Assembly (NCBI RefSeq): GCF_009649955.1
Contig: NZ_CP045875.1
Coordinates: 1,159,501 to 1,223,500, forward strand
DNA: 64,000 nucleotides
Source of the DNA: Heliorestis convoluta
GTDB lineage: Bacteria; Bacillota; Desulfitobacteriia; Heliobacteriales; Heliobacteriaceae
Reading direction: 5' to 3'
In this document: positions 45,818 to 56,000 of the stretch, piece by piece
Position numbering within the stretch: position 1 is the stretch's first letter
How the letters are laid out: each line of letters opens with the position of its first letter
The notes under the pieces: model-generated
Database searches by the model: none
Told to the model about the DNA's origin: nothing
What the model saw: the letters and a program-made list of their open reading frames with translations, nothing else
Position numbers and translations under genes: made by a program

Positions 45818-46141
45818 GTGCCTGCTAGCCAATATAACGCGTTAAAAGGTCATCCAAACTTGCTGAATGGGTTGCGTAACGAAGTCTTTGATGTAGTGCA
45901 GCAGTACGGGTCAATGTCGAAACCGTTGACAGCGCATGAGATTGTCGGCCGAATTCACCAACCCATCTCTGTGCAAGCAATAGCTATGGTCTTGCAAACC
46001 GTTAACAAACATCGAAACACAGCTTCAGTTGCTTCAGCAGTAGCCGCACAGCTTTCGAGAGAAAACTTGCTAGTTCAAGCGGTGAAAAAGTGTCCGGTTA
46101 CAAGCAAATCAATGCCTGCTTGGTATGTTGAAACAACATAA
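45818..46141 (+). CDS. Unknown protein, second gene of the cargo unit
   Basis: The protein of about 107 residues is assigned to GTG 45818 (GAGGGAG 11 bases upstream; GTG 45809 is too close). The segment LTAHEIVGRIHQPISVQAIAMVL (about 36-58) looks like a winged-helix or helix-turn-helix. It may regulate the operator at 45157. The family is not recognised. Confidence 0.6.
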   Translation: MPASQYNALKGHPNLLNGLRNEVFDVVQQYGSMSKPLTAHEIVGRIHQPISVQAIAMVLQTVNKHRNTASVASAVAAQLSRENLLVQAVKKCPVTSKSMPAWYVETT

Positions 46142-46166
46142 GCTTAGATAAGACGGGGCATTTCTA

Positions 46167-46203
46167 GTACATCACCCAGCGAAATGGTGATGTGCTTTTT
46201 TTT
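46167..46203 (+). terminator. Terminator of the two-gene unit
   Basis: GTACATCACC pairs with GGTGATGTGC, followed by eight T residues. Confidence 0.85.
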
Positions 46204-46339
46204 GCTCTTTAAAGGTTCAGTGACCTACGGGCCCGGTTTTTTTAGTTCCTAGCACGAGAACCCCTCGGATTTCTCTTGATATAGGCCTGCTCTAGAGCGA
46301 TACTCTTACTACCAAAACGAATGGGTTCGGGAGGGGAGA

Positions 46340-46444
46340 ATGATGATGGCCGGCAAGAAGGAAAGAAAACAACTGTCACCAAGTCTCTCTCTCAAGAATC
46401 TGTTCAGCCCTGTGCCGATCTGCACAGGTTTTTCTTTTGCCTAA
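46340..46444 (+). CDS. Basic leader peptide (copy 2, 34 residues)
   Basis: Three consecutive ATG codons (46340-46348) follow GGGAGGGGAG. The peptide opens MMMAGKKERKQLSPSLSLKN. A deletion in the terminator loop removed the stop found in the other copies, so the frame runs through the terminator to TAA 46442-46444. The upstream block starts TAGCACGAGAAC as behind the fused recombinases, although no recombinase precedes it here. Confidence 0.45.
   Translation: MMMAGKKERKQLSPSLSLKNLFSPVPICTGFSFA
46409..46438 (+). terminator. Terminator in leader (copy 2)
   Basis: CCTGTGC, loop CGATCT, GCACAGG, then TTTTTCTTTT. Confidence 0.8.
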
Positions 46445-46463
46445 AAAGAAGGGAGTGTCCAAG

Positions 46464-46757
46464 ATGGGTATTGGAAGAGTGAAAACATTCATCGATGTGA
46501 TTGAATTGGCTCCACTCAAAAGCGGCCAGGGAGTGGCCGATCACATTGTAGCAAGCATGGGAGCGTATCGAGTGGAACTGCATGCTTCAACAGAAGAGGG
46601 GAGAACAGCTTTTCAGATCCGGGAAATACCGGGACTTGAAGTTAAGGAGAACATGATTTTGGTCTGCGACACCGGCAGATACAGGATCACCGAGATTAAG
46701 CGAAAGGAAGATATGTATCTAGAGGCTTTGGTTCAAAAGGATTGTAAATCGGTATGA
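46464..46757 (+). CDS. Unknown small protein of the recombinase array (copy 2)
   Basis: The 97-residue protein from ATG 46464 (GGGAGTGTCC upstream) begins MGIGRVKTFIDVIELAPLKS and is clearly homologous to the protein at 37909, with changes spread over its length (for example EITEIKRKEDMYLEALVQKD-type end). Divergence with conserved frame suggests selection on the protein. Function unknown. Confidence 0.75.
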   Translation: MGIGRVKTFIDVIELAPLKSGQGVADHIVASMGAYRVELHASTEEGRTAFQIREIPGLEVKENMILVCDTGRYRITEIKRKEDMYLEALVQKDCKSV

Positions 46758-46815
46758 ATATGTATTGATATGAATAACTTGTTTTGAATGAAAAAGTAAT
46801 AAATGGAGGGTTTCA

Positions 46816-48141
46816 ATGACATTAAGCGATGTCAGAAGGAAGTCAGGAAAAACCGTTAATGATGTAGCGAACGAAACGAAAATAAGCATTGAACGATTGA
46901 TTGCCTTTGAGGAAGGAAGAAGAAAGCCGACAGACAAAGAAGCTACTCTTCTCGCAAAGTGTTTCAATGTAAAAATATCGCTAATAAGAGAGGTTATTGA
47001 AAAAGATGAAAAGAGTCTAAAACTTCTAATGAATAGTGTGGTGATGCACGGTAACGTTCCATCAGCTGATAACTACGGAAGAGAGACAATGGACGCGTTT
47101 GTGTTATTAATAAATGATTTATGGCCGATGATTGACAAAAGTGTCACTTTCTATATCGGGCGGTCAGATGAAATATCTGTGGAAATGAGAATAAAAGAAT
47201 GGAAGCAACAGTTAAGAAATATTTTAACTGAAGGAAATAGAGATCATTGCTTGACAAGAAAGTCTTTTCCATTCACAACATATGGTTTTGATAATCCATC
47301 AACTTGTTGGGTAGAATTGTATGACTGTGACGAAACAGTTGATGGCATTCATACGGTAGTCTTAGATGGTATGAATGGAACAAGTGTTACTCAAGGGGCA
47401 GAAACTTTTATTAGAGACTTGATAGAGATAATTCTTAAATCAAAAGGTTGGGCATCAGGAAGCATGTTGAAGAACGATGAAAAAAGTGAAAAGTATCTTT
47501 TTGATACGACTGATATGAACGTTAGATTTTTACAGAGGATATATATAGATAAAGAAGAAAAATTTCAAGAAATCAAAATTAAAGAAGGTGAAGCTTTATT
47601 TCTGCCAAGTGAATTAAAGCTAAAACCATTTATAGATGATGAGGTATACCGTACTTACCGCATAATGAAGAGAGCAAGAGATTTGCCAGAGCCATCATTT
47701 AGAGGCCAAGACGATTATAGATGCAAAGGAGATAGATGTGGTAACTGTCCAATGTCTACAGGTATACCACCAGATGAACAAAATGGATGCTCATATTGTC
47801 GCGGTATAGCAAAAGCATGGTTGGTAAGGGAATGGCTCTTGGAAAAGTTTTCAGACGAGGAAATAAGAAGTATAAGAACATATGATCAATTGTTTAAGAA
47901 ACATAATCAAATAGCTGATGAATTGAAAGATTCATTTTGCGGCGGAAATGAAAAAAATGCAAAATTAACTTACTACCATTCTTACATTTTCGGTAACTAT
48001 GGCGGAAGTGATAACCTTGTCGTTTCTGAATCAGGATATACAAATGGAAGACACAGGACCAAAATTGCACAGGCTCTGGATTTAGTTGTTCCTGTTCATT
48101 GGGAAACTAAGGAGAAAATGAATGGCGAGTTAATAGAATGA
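46816..48141 (+). CDS. HTH protein with Cys cluster, unknown (possible defence cargo)
   Basis: The 441-residue protein has an XRE-type HTH at residues ~5-55 (SGKTVNDVANETKISIERLI) and a long C-terminal part with a Cys cluster CKGDRCGNCP, then CSYC about 13 residues later, which may bind zinc or an iron-sulfur cluster. The gene is visibly more AT-rich than the recombinases and sits alone between modules, signs of separate acquisition. I do not recognise the family. A regulatory or defence role is possible but not shown. AATGGAGGG precedes ATG 46816. Confidence 0.7.
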   Translation: MTLSDVRRKSGKTVNDVANETKISIERLIAFEEGRRKPTDKEATLLAKCFNVKISLIREVIEKDEKSLKLLMNSVVMHGNVPSADNYGRETMDAFVLLINDLWPMIDKSVTFYIGRSDEISVEMRIKEWKQQLRNILTEGNRDHCLTRKSFPFTTYGFDNPSTCWVELYDCDETVDGIHTVVLDGMNGTSVTQGAETFIRDLIEIILKSKGWASGSMLKNDEKSEKYLFDTTDMNVRFLQRIYIDKEEKFQEIKIKEGEALFLPSELKLKPFIDDEVYRTYRIMKRARDLPEPSFRGQDDYRCKGDRCGNCPMSTGIPPDEQNGCSYCRGIAKAWLVREWLLEKFSDEEIRSIRTYDQLFKKHNQIADELKDSFCGGNEKNAKLTYYHSYIFGNYGGSDNLVVSESGYTNGRHRTKIAQALDLVVPVHWETKEKMNGELIE

Positions 48142-48245
48142 TTATGTTGATATAAAGTGCTCTTGTTATCAACGGTGTTAAATAGATGTACGTAAATAAT
48201 CAATGAGTGCAGTCGCACAACTGAGAAACAAGTCAACAAGAAATA

Positions 48246-48300
48246 GCACCCCACCGAGTCGGTTCTAAGCATATCGAGCCTACTTGGTGGGGCATTTTTC
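48246..48300 (+). terminator. Array-type terminator after the HTH/Cys protein
   Basis: GCACCCCACC pairs with GGTGGGGC around GTCGGTTC-containing inner sequence, followed by ATTTTT. It is related in layout to those at 44989, 50424 and 60479. Confidence 0.65.
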
Positions 48301-48341
48301 ACACCTATCATGTGAAAAAAAGAGCTATACAAATGATGCAC

Positions 48342-48458
48342 TTATGTCAAAGCAACTCGGTAAAGAAAAAAAATAAGCAGTGTCCACAGAGGAATGCTTA
48401 TGAATGTTCCAACGATAAGCCCTTTAAAAAAGTTAAGGCCCTCATCTGTTTCTAGCAA
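48342..48458 (-). CDS. 38-residue single-helix membrane peptide (copy B)
   Basis: TTG 48458 follows AAAGGGGTA on the minus strand and encodes MLETDEGLNFFKGLIVGTFI followed by SIPLWTLLIFFLYRV. It matches copies A and D in 20 or more positions although the DNA has diverged, which supports real coding. Confidence 0.6.
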   Translation of the reverse strand: MLETDEGLNFFKGLIVGTFISIPLWTLLIFFLYRVALT

Positions 48459-48532
48459 GGTTAGTACCCCTTTTTATTCTTATTCTTAACGAATAAGGGG
48501 CCTTCTTAAACCAAGATTGAGGGACGCTTCTA

Positions 48533-48690
48533 GCTCATCACCTAGCCGCGGTGGCGGGCTTTTTATCTACGAAGTATATTGATAAAAACAATCGTTTAAC
48601 GAAGAGAACGCTAGACTGCCACTACATCTAGTAATCCCAAGCTTAATCCGATACTATATCTAGATTTTTTATCTAACTCGGATCATGGGG
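48533..48690 (+). other. Boundary element RBE-B
   Basis: This 158 bp relative of RBE-A opens with the terminator GCTCATCACC/GGTGGCGGGC, continues TATCTACGAAGTATATTG, has a CTAGA/TCTAG stem (about 48611-48636), GATACTATATCTAGAT, and ends CGGATCATGGGG. Recombinase sequence (WGIMKRFQRG) begins within about ten bases, equivalent to residue 174 of recombinase 2. Confidence 0.7.
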
Positions 48691-49821
48691 TACTCGCTGG
48701 GGCATCATGAAGCGTTTTCAACGAGGCATAGCCCACGTTCCAACAACATACTTCCTAAGCTACGACACTGATGAAAAGGGCAACATTGTCATCAACGAAA
48801 AAGAAGCTGCCGTAGTCAGAAGAATATTTTCAGAATACCTCGCTGGAAAAGGAGCATCCCTGATAGCCAAAGGTTTAATGCGAGACTACATCTTAACAGC
48901 CAGAGGCAATAAAAAATGGACAGCCGATGCGGTGCAGAAGATACTCAAAAACGAAAAGCATTGTGGAAATACGGTTACCTCGAAGACAATAACCGTCGAT
49001 TACTTATCCCACAAAAGAATTCGAAATGATGGCAGGGAGCAACAATATTTCATCAAAAATCATCACCCAGCCATTATTTCAGAAGAAGAATGGGAGGCGG
49101 TTCAGCAGGAGTTGAAGCGAAGAAATAAAATGCTTCGCGATCCTGATGGGAAATACGCTCAAAACTATTCGAACCGGTCCTACTTTTCTAATAAGCTTTA
49201 CTGCGGTGAGTGCGGCCACCCAGTTGTCAGGAGAAGGCTTAGCTCACAGAAAAATGGAGAGAAATATTATTTCACAGCCTGGCAATGCCGCACGAGGATA
49301 CACCCGAAAATTTACGTTGCTGATTGCAAAGCAAGATACATCAGGGAAAGCGCACTTGAAGAAGCATTTATGAAAGCGCTTCATGACTTAAAAGAAGAGA
49401 AGGATCAAGTCACTAGCGAAGTCAACGAAATCATAGCCGAATACGACCTAAGCGATATGGAAAAGGCACGACTCATCATCGTAGAGGAACAGCTAGACAC
49501 AATTAATAACCGCATCCATGAATTGACCGAAAATCGAAACTCCACGATTGCAGATGTGTATGAAGCAAACATCCGGCATTTATATTACGAACAAGAAGCA
49601 TTACAAGCTGAACTAGAAGATCTACATGAAAAGCAAGAGGAAAGCAAGCACCTGAAAAGCAATTAGAAGAGCTATTGAGTCTACTAGATGAGCTTGAAAA
49701 TGATCGAAGCTTTAGAGCCGATATCTTTCAACAAACAGCCAATAGCGGAATTCTCAGCAAAGACCGAGAAGTTGTATTTGAATTTAAGTGTGGCATCAGC
49801 AGAAAGGTTAAAGCAAAGTAA
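48691..49821 (+). pseudogene. Truncated and frameshifted serine recombinase 2-like gene (module 3)
   Basis: The sequence starts at the equivalent of residue 174 of recombinase 2 and reads KRFQRGIAHVPTTYFLSYDT through a zinc ribbon (CGECGHPVVRRR). Near 49648 the frame shifts by one base. The other frame continues EKQLEELLSLLDELEND to the conserved end FEFKCGISRKVKAK and stop 49819-49821. The whole catalytic domain is missing, so it is inactive as a recombinase. Confidence 0.85.
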
Positions 49822-49869
49822 GGCTTAGAAAACAAGTACCCTGAAGCAAATGAATGCCCTGGTCAAACG

Positions 49870-49954
49870 AATACCCCCTTTCTTCAAAAACCACTTGCAA
49901 AGCAGTTGGTTATGAGTGATAGATAGGACACTCAAAAATGAAGAAGGGGGTATT
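49870..49954 (+). promoter_or_regulatory. RBS-hiding inverted repeat (module 3)
   Basis: AATACCCCCTTTCTTCA (49870-49886) pairs with TGAAGAAGGGGGTATT (49939-49954) with one bulge, burying GAAGGGGG before TTG 49959. Inside are an AACCA/TGGTT hairpin and GAGTG/CACTC (49914-49933) with the GAGTGATAGATA word. Confidence 0.65.
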
Positions 49955-49958
49955 TACT

Positions 49959-50441
49959 TTGAAAAAAACCCGAGTCGCCTGTTACTGCCGAGTGAGCTCC
50001 AAGGAAGAAGAACTACTAAACTCCTTAGAAAACCAAGTGCAGTACTACACAAGGTACATCGAAGAACAGCTGGACTGGAGAATGGCCGGCCTTTATATCG
50101 ATAAAGGCATATCAGGCAAAGGCAAGAAAAAAAGAACGGGCTTTTTACGCATGTTACGGCACTGTGCTGAAGGGCGCATTGACTTAATCATCACCAAAAG
50201 CGTTTCAAGATTTGCGAGAAATACGCAAGACTTTTTAGAGGTAGTCAACGACCTCAAAGAAAAAGGCATAGACATCTATTTTGAGAAAGAGGACATCCAT
50301 ACTCTATCAGCGGACAGTTCTTTTTTGCTATCCACACTGGCAGCGGTGGCCCAGGAAGAACTAAGGAGCATGTCCGAAAATAAAATATGGTCCAAAGAAA
50401 AGAGAGCTACCCAAGGAAAGTGGAAAAAACCACCGAGTTAG
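49959..50441 (+). pseudogene. 3'-truncated fused-recombinase gene (module 3)
   Basis: TTG 49959 opens a catalytic domain with intact nucleophile (VACYCRVSSKEEELL), ITKSVSRFARNTQDF and AAVAQEELRSMSEN. After about 155 residues it runs into the conserved terminator and ends as a 160-residue fragment. Everything from the recombinase domain of unit one through all of unit two is gone. A free catalytic domain could still interact with full-length partners, but this is speculation. Confidence 0.8.
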
Positions 50442-50474
50442 CCTCTATGGTTTAGATGGCTACTTGGTGGTTTC
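50424..50474 (+). terminator. Array-type terminator (module 3)
   Basis: AAACCACC pairs with GGTGGTTT around a GTTAGCC/GGCTAC inner stem; nearly identical to the one at 60479. Confidence 0.8.
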
Positions 50475-50544
50475 TTGCATGTCTTAATAATGTAACAAGG
50501 ATTGCGGTTAAATACCTTTTTAAGCGGAAAAACTATTAAGAAAA

Positions 50545-50596
50545 GTTACAAAAACGTAACATAATCCTTGAGTTTTTCATATCAAGAAGATATACT
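50545..50596 (+). promoter_or_regulatory. Promoter and palindromic operator of the XRE-ImmA unit
   Basis: TTGAGT (50568-50573), a 17 bp spacer and TATACT (50591-50596) form a strong promoter. GTTAC-AAAAA-CGTAAC (50545-50560) lies just upstream and is a likely XRE binding site. Confidence 0.7.
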
Positions 50597-50618
50597 TTAC
50601 TTAAAGGGGAGTGGAGAG

Positions 50619-50969
50619 ATGAACTCGGTTTTAGGAGCAAGAATAAGATCTTTGCGTGAATCCAAGGGACTCACACAAGAGCAAGTTGCTGAAAGAATGA
50701 ACTGTACAAGACAAAAGTATGCCAGGATTGAGAAAGGCTTGGTAGACATCTCTTATGCCAGTATTATAACGATTGCTCAGATCTTAGAAGTTTCTCCAGA
50801 TCAGATAACTTCAGCAGTAAATAATGAGGCTCAAAAAGAACCGATGTTTAGAGATAATGGCGCTTCTGAGAAAGGTGATAAATTTCAATTTCTCGATGAA
50901 ATGATTGATACTTTCTATGCCCATCGAAAGCTATATAAGAGTGTAAGGCAGGTAGATGGCGATGAATAA
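50619..50969 (+). CDS. XRE-family regulator (ImmR-like)
   Basis: The 116-residue protein starts at ATG 50619 after GGGGAGTGGAG. An HTH at about residues 6-60 (GLTQEQVAERMNCTRQKYAR) is followed by a helical tail. It overlaps the next gene by 14 bases. Together they form the ImmR/ImmA-type pair known from mobile elements, in which the protease removes the repressor to induce the element. Confidence 0.88.
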   Translation: MNSVLGARIRSLRESKGLTQEQVAERMNCTRQKYARIEKGLVDISYASIITIAQILEVSPDQITSAVNNEAQKEPMFRDNGASEKGDKFQFLDEMIDTFYAHRKLYKSVRQVDGDE

Positions 50970-51765
50970 AAATCGACAACTTGCAATTGAAAAAATAGCT
51001 GATACTGTTAGAGCTGAATGCAAAGTAACAGGATATGGCTTTCAAAATATCTTTGAAGCAGCTGAAAAATCAGGGTATCAGGTTATTAGATACCCTATTG
51101 GCAAAGATGAATTTTTGGGTTTTGCTATGATCAAAGAGGGTGAGCGAATTGTTTTTTCAAACTCATCATTGATACTGTCAAGAGAAATTTTTTCTATTGC
51201 TCATGAGCTGGGACACCAAAAGTTACATTTGTCGGAACAAGGCTTGACCCTTATCAAAGATGACGATTTCACCGATAGAGATGAATACGAGGTTGAGGCC
51301 AATTATTTTGCCGCTTCGCTAATGATGCCTAGGGAAAAAGTGGACAAATTCATTAGGCAAGAGTTGAATGATAAGAGCAGTGATAAGTGGAATGGCCTAG
51401 ATATAGCCCGGATACAGACCGCCTTTAATGTTAGTTATGACATGGCTTTGATTCGGTTAAAATCCTTAGGAAAACTAAGCGAAAGCCAGGTGCAGTATCT
51501 AAAAAATGAAAAAGGTGAGCATACTGCCACGAAGCTACTCAAAGCCATTAATGGTAATGCTGACTTGTGCAGGTCAACAGAAGCGAAGAAAGTCCCCGCT
51601 GAGTATCTGGAATGGGTCATTTCAAACTACAACGAAAAACTGATCCCACGCAAAAGCCTGCAGGCTGCTTTAAGTTATGTAGATTTAGACGTAGAAGATA
51701 TAGGCGGGCTATCAGAGGAAAAAGCTGTAGAAGATGACAGCATTTTTGCAAAGATAGGAACATAG
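50956..51765 (+). CDS. ImmA/IrrE-family metallopeptidase
   Basis: The 269-residue protein has the zinc motif HELGH in FSIAHELGHQKLHLSE (about 80-95) with the third ligand Glu in EVEANYFAASLMMP (about 112-125), the ImmA signature. A C-terminal part of about 100 residues is of unknown role. It probably cleaves the XRE repressor encoded just upstream. The pair sits between modules 3 and 4 and may have come from a separate integrative element. Confidence 0.92.
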   Translation: MAMNKNRQLAIEKIADTVRAECKVTGYGFQNIFEAAEKSGYQVIRYPIGKDEFLGFAMIKEGERIVFSNSSLILSREIFSIAHELGHQKLHLSEQGLTLIKDDDFTDRDEYEVEANYFAASLMMPREKVDKFIRQELNDKSSDKWNGLDIARIQTAFNVSYDMALIRLKSLGKLSESQVQYLKNEKGEHTATKLLKAINGNADLCRSTEAKKVPAEYLEWVISNYNEKLIPRKSLQAALSYVDLDVEDIGGLSEEKAVEDDSIFAKIGT

Positions 51766-51905
51766 ATGCGAAGCAAAGAATTCAAAGATTGAATAACTAT
51801 TTGAGGTCCAATGACCATTTTTGAAGACACCTCTGAGCCTCGCAGGCTTAGTCGGATATAAGGGAAGGTATCCCCAAAATATCAAAACGAAATTCCTTCA
51901 ACGAA

Positions 51906-52068
51906 GCTCATCACCTTAACCGGTGGTGGGCTTTTATTTTTTATCTACGAAGCATATTGATAAAAGTAATCGTTTAACGAAGAGAACGCTAGACTACCAG
52001 TACATCTAGCAACCCAAATCCCAGCCCGATACTATATCTAGATTTTTTATCTAAATCGGATCATGGGG
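51906..52068 (+). other. Boundary element RBE-C
   Basis: A 163 bp element, close to RBE-B in its right half: terminator GCTCATCACC/GGTGGTGGGC, TATCTACGAAGCATATTG, a perfect GCTAGA/TCTAGC stem (about 51990-52012), GATACTATATCTAGAT and the end CGGATCATGGGG. From 52070 the sequence is the duplicated recombinase 2 (equivalent to residue 264). The 140 bp before it (51766-51905) hold no visible gene. Confidence 0.7.
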
Positions 52069-52921
52069 CGCCGTACTCTGCCAGAAGTCAGTCACCATAG
52101 ACTTCCTGAACCACAAGCGCGTCCCCAACCGAGATATTTTGCCTCAATACTACATTAAGGACCACCACCCGGCCATTATATCGGAAGAAGAATTCCAGGC
52201 TGTTCAACAGGAGATCAAACGCAGATACAACATGCGCAAAGATCCCGATGGCAAGTATCGAATGAACTATAGCGGAAAAGCCCCTTTTTCCAATAAACTT
52301 TTCTGCGGCCATTGCGGCAGGCCTGTGGTCAGACGCAGACTAACATCCCAAACAAATGGCGAGAAGTATCTTTTCTCAGCCTGGCAATGTCGAGTACCCG
52401 TAGGGAGAGACCCAGACTTTAAAGGTTGCAATGGAAGGTACGTTTGGGAGGTTGATTTGGAAGATTGTTTCACAGAGCTTCTACGTGAAATGCGCAACAA
52501 TAGGGATGAAGTTATAGCAGATGCAGAGCAGGCCATAGCAGATAAAAGGTTATCGGAAAAGGAGCAAGCAAGATTTGAAGAGCTTGAAAAACAACTTGAA
52601 GCGGTAACAAATAGAATTAGCGACCTAGCCTCGAGAGAAATGGGCAGTGCAGACGCCCTTTACGATGCCACCTTACGGCACCTGATTTTCGAGCAAGAAA
52701 TCCTCAAACAAGAATATGATGCGCTCAAAGATAAAAAAGAGGGAAGCTTATACTTCCAGAAACACTTGGAGGTACTTTTAGAATACCTTGACCAGCTACC
52801 TAAACGATTTAGCGATGAAATCTTCATCAAAACAGTAGAGCGAGGTATTCTCGATAGAGACAAAAAAGTCACCTTTGAATTCAAATGCGGCATTGTCCGC
52901 AAAAAACCAGTAGGCAGATAA
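52069..52921 (+). pseudogene. 5'-truncated copy of recombinase 2 (module 4)
   Basis: From AVLCQKSVTIDFLNHK to the end, this matches recombinase 2 of module 1 with only about five amino acid changes in some 280 residues. It lacks the first ~263 residues including the catalytic domain. The junction with RBE-C is sharp at GGGG 52065-52068. A TTG at 52139 could start a 260-residue zinc-ribbon/coiled-coil remnant. Confidence 0.9.
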
Positions 52922-53035
52922 CCAATAAAAATCTCCTTTCAAACTAGAGAAAGACTTGCATTTTCTCTAGAAATGAGCGACTAATGACATGCCTCAAAGC
53001 TGTCGCTCAAGTAGAAAGGAGATTTTTTTTATTGG
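52922..53035 (+). promoter_or_regulatory. RBS-hiding multi-branched hairpin (module 4)
   Basis: The same structure as at 33941, with outer arm, CTAGAGAAA/TTTCTCTAG and GAGCGAC/GTCGCTC hairpins all conserved; the right arm has eight instead of seven T residues before the TTG start. Confidence 0.7.
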
Positions 53036-56000
53036 ACCAAAACGAAAAGAGAATGTGGATACAAACCCTTTGGGAGCCTATCCATGAAATCAAGCAAAGC
53101 GCACTGGAAAGCGAAAGACAGGGCATCAAAGTGGCCGCTTATTGCCGGGTGAGCAGCAAAGATGAGGCCATTACTTCATTAAAGAACCAGATCGATCACT
53201 ACACCCTTTTTATAAAAAACAAAGCAAACTGGAAGTTTGTCGGCATCTATTTTGACGCCGGTGCCAGCGCCGCCAACTACAAAAACAGAAGAGGCTTTCA
53301 ACGACTCTTGCGCCATTGTGAAGAAGGAAAAATTGACTTTATACTGACCAAAAACGTATCGAGGTTTTCGAGAAACACAGAAGAGCTTTTAAAAATTGTG
53401 AAAGAACTTAAAGAGTGGAACATTGGCATCTTCTTCGAAAGGGAAAACATCGACACATCCATTGAATACAATAAATTCCTACTTAGCACCTATTCCGCTT
53501 TGGCCCAAAAAGAAATCGAGAGCATGTCTGAGCTAACGAGGTGGGGATTTGAAAAACAGTTCATGCAAGGAAAACCCAAGTACTCACGCATGCTCGGTTA
53601 CGATGTCGTTAAAAGCAATGAAGAATCGCACCTTCAAATCAATGAGAAAGAAGCAGAAGCTGTTAGAAGCATTTTCAACATGTTTATAAAGGGACTCTCC
53701 CTTTCCGAAATTGCACGCCAGTTGATCCAAGAAGGCGTAAAAACGTCTGCCGGCAAGGATTTATGGAGAGGAAGCACTGTTAAAAACATACTGACCAATG
53801 TGACCTATACAGGAAACAAGCTCACGCGTGTAAGAACCAAAGATATCTTTACCAACAAAACAAGCAAAGGAGCAAGAGACCAAATTCTCATTGAAAACTG
53901 CCACCAGCCCATTATCAGCCCAGAAGTTTTCGATCTAGCCCAGAAGCGACTGGAAGAAATAAAACCGAAAGAGATAGCGGCGAAGCCAAAAAATAAAAAA
54001 GCTTTATCAGGAAGGATGAAGTGCGGTCATTGCGGTTATAGGCTTTCAAACTATCCAACAAGAGGCGTGAACTATTGGAAATGCGACCCCAGCGATGCAG
54101 GTGTATGCCACTTCAAATCCCTAAAAGAAGAGGCCTTACGCAAGATGATGCTAAAGGCCATGCAAAAGAAGTATGATTTTCAACAGCCTGGCCTGCTCCA
54201 AAGACTGGCCAAGGAGATAGAGCGGATCAATCAAGATGATCACTTTGAATTTCTCCGGCTTAAATATATTACAGAAATAGAGCTCGCCAAGCAGGAGCAG
54301 ATATTGCTAGATCATCATCAAGACATCGACCCAATGGAACAAGCCTACTTTGCCTTCGAAGAAAAAGCGGCCAAACTGGAAGACGATCGAAAGTATCGTA
54401 ACGCAACGATTGAATGGTTGCAAAAAATCAACAGCGTCGATGAATGGCTGGAAAAGGTTACGATCGAACATTTGCGATCTTGGGTAATTGAAATGACAAT
54501 CTACTCTACCGATGATTATCGAGTCTATTGGGTTGATGATCAGCAAACCATGATCGGCGACTGCACGCCCTATGGCAAGGCGGAGCTAAGACCGAAGCTG
54601 GTAAAAGAACATGAAAAAATGATTTCCAAGGAAAGCATAACCCTTCCCAAGGAGGTAGACGTATCTGTGGATACAAACAGAGAGGTTATTAAGATCGAGC
54701 CGAGTCAAAGCGCTCTTAGCATGAAGGCGATTCAGTCAGCGAAAAATGTAGAGCTTATGAATCCCTTTCAAGCACTAGGCAAGCCCAGACTACGCACGGC
54801 CGCCTATTGCAGGGTATCAACAGATCAACTAGATCAGAAGACAAGCTTAAAAACCCAGGTCGCCTATTACACCTATCTGATTCTAAAAGATCCAACCTAC
54901 GAATTCGCCGGCATTTTTGCAGACGAAGGAATCTCCGGGAAGTCTCTGAAAAACAGGACAGAATTGTTGAAGCTGTTAGAAGAATGCAAAGCCGGGAACA
55001 TCGATTTGATTCTTACCAAATCCATTTCAAGATTTAGCAGAAATACGCTTGATTGTTTAGAAATGGTCAGAATGCTACGCTCTTTACAGCACCCTGTGTA
55101 TGTTTATTTTGAAAAAGAGAACATTCATACCAAAGACCCCACCAGTGAAATGATGATCTCTATTTTTGGTAGCATCGCGCAAGAAGAAAGCATTGGTTTA
55201 GGCGAGTCAATTGCCTGGGGAAAAAGAAAGTATGCAGCGCGAGGAATTGTAAAAACGGGAACCCTCTGTTTCGGCTACAAGTTTGACAAGAACAAAAGGT
55301 GGGGCATTGACGAGGAAGAAGCCAAGATCGTGAAGAGAATTTATCAAGATACCTTGGACGGAAAAAGTTATAACCAGATTGTCAAAGAATTGACCGAAGA
55401 AGGCATCAAAAGCCCCAAAGGGAAAGCGAAATGGTACACATCGAGAATCAAAGCAATATTAGAAAACGAAGCCTATCGAGGCAATTATGTTTACCAACGA
55501 ACCTATACAGCCGATAGCATAGAAGCAAAAATTGTCCCTAACAACGGGGAGTTTCCTCAGTACTTTATTGAAGACCACCATGAAGCGATTGTTTCCAGTA
55601 GCGATTGGGAAAAAGTCCAATCCATACTGGAAGAGCGGTCAGAGAAGTTCAAGAATAGAAATCGAAAGAAATATCCGAAAGAAAACCTTAAAAATCCCGC
55701 TTTTGTGAATGCCTTTACCTGTGGTGACTGCGGGAGCTTGATCGGCCATAGACGGTATGTTGAAAAGACCTACGAAATGCACAGTTGGATCTGCAACTTG
55801 GCTAATAAGCTTTATGTGGCCAACCGGTGTAAGGCGGGAAGATTTCAGCAAAAGTTTATAGAGCTTAACTTCATGAAAACGCTGCTTTCTATCAAGAGGG
55901 ACAAGGCATTTAAGAAGGCAATGGATGAGCTGATAAAAATGACCGATTTGAATCAAGAGGAACTGTGTTTAGAGGAAGAGCTTCAGGAAAGAATCGAGTT

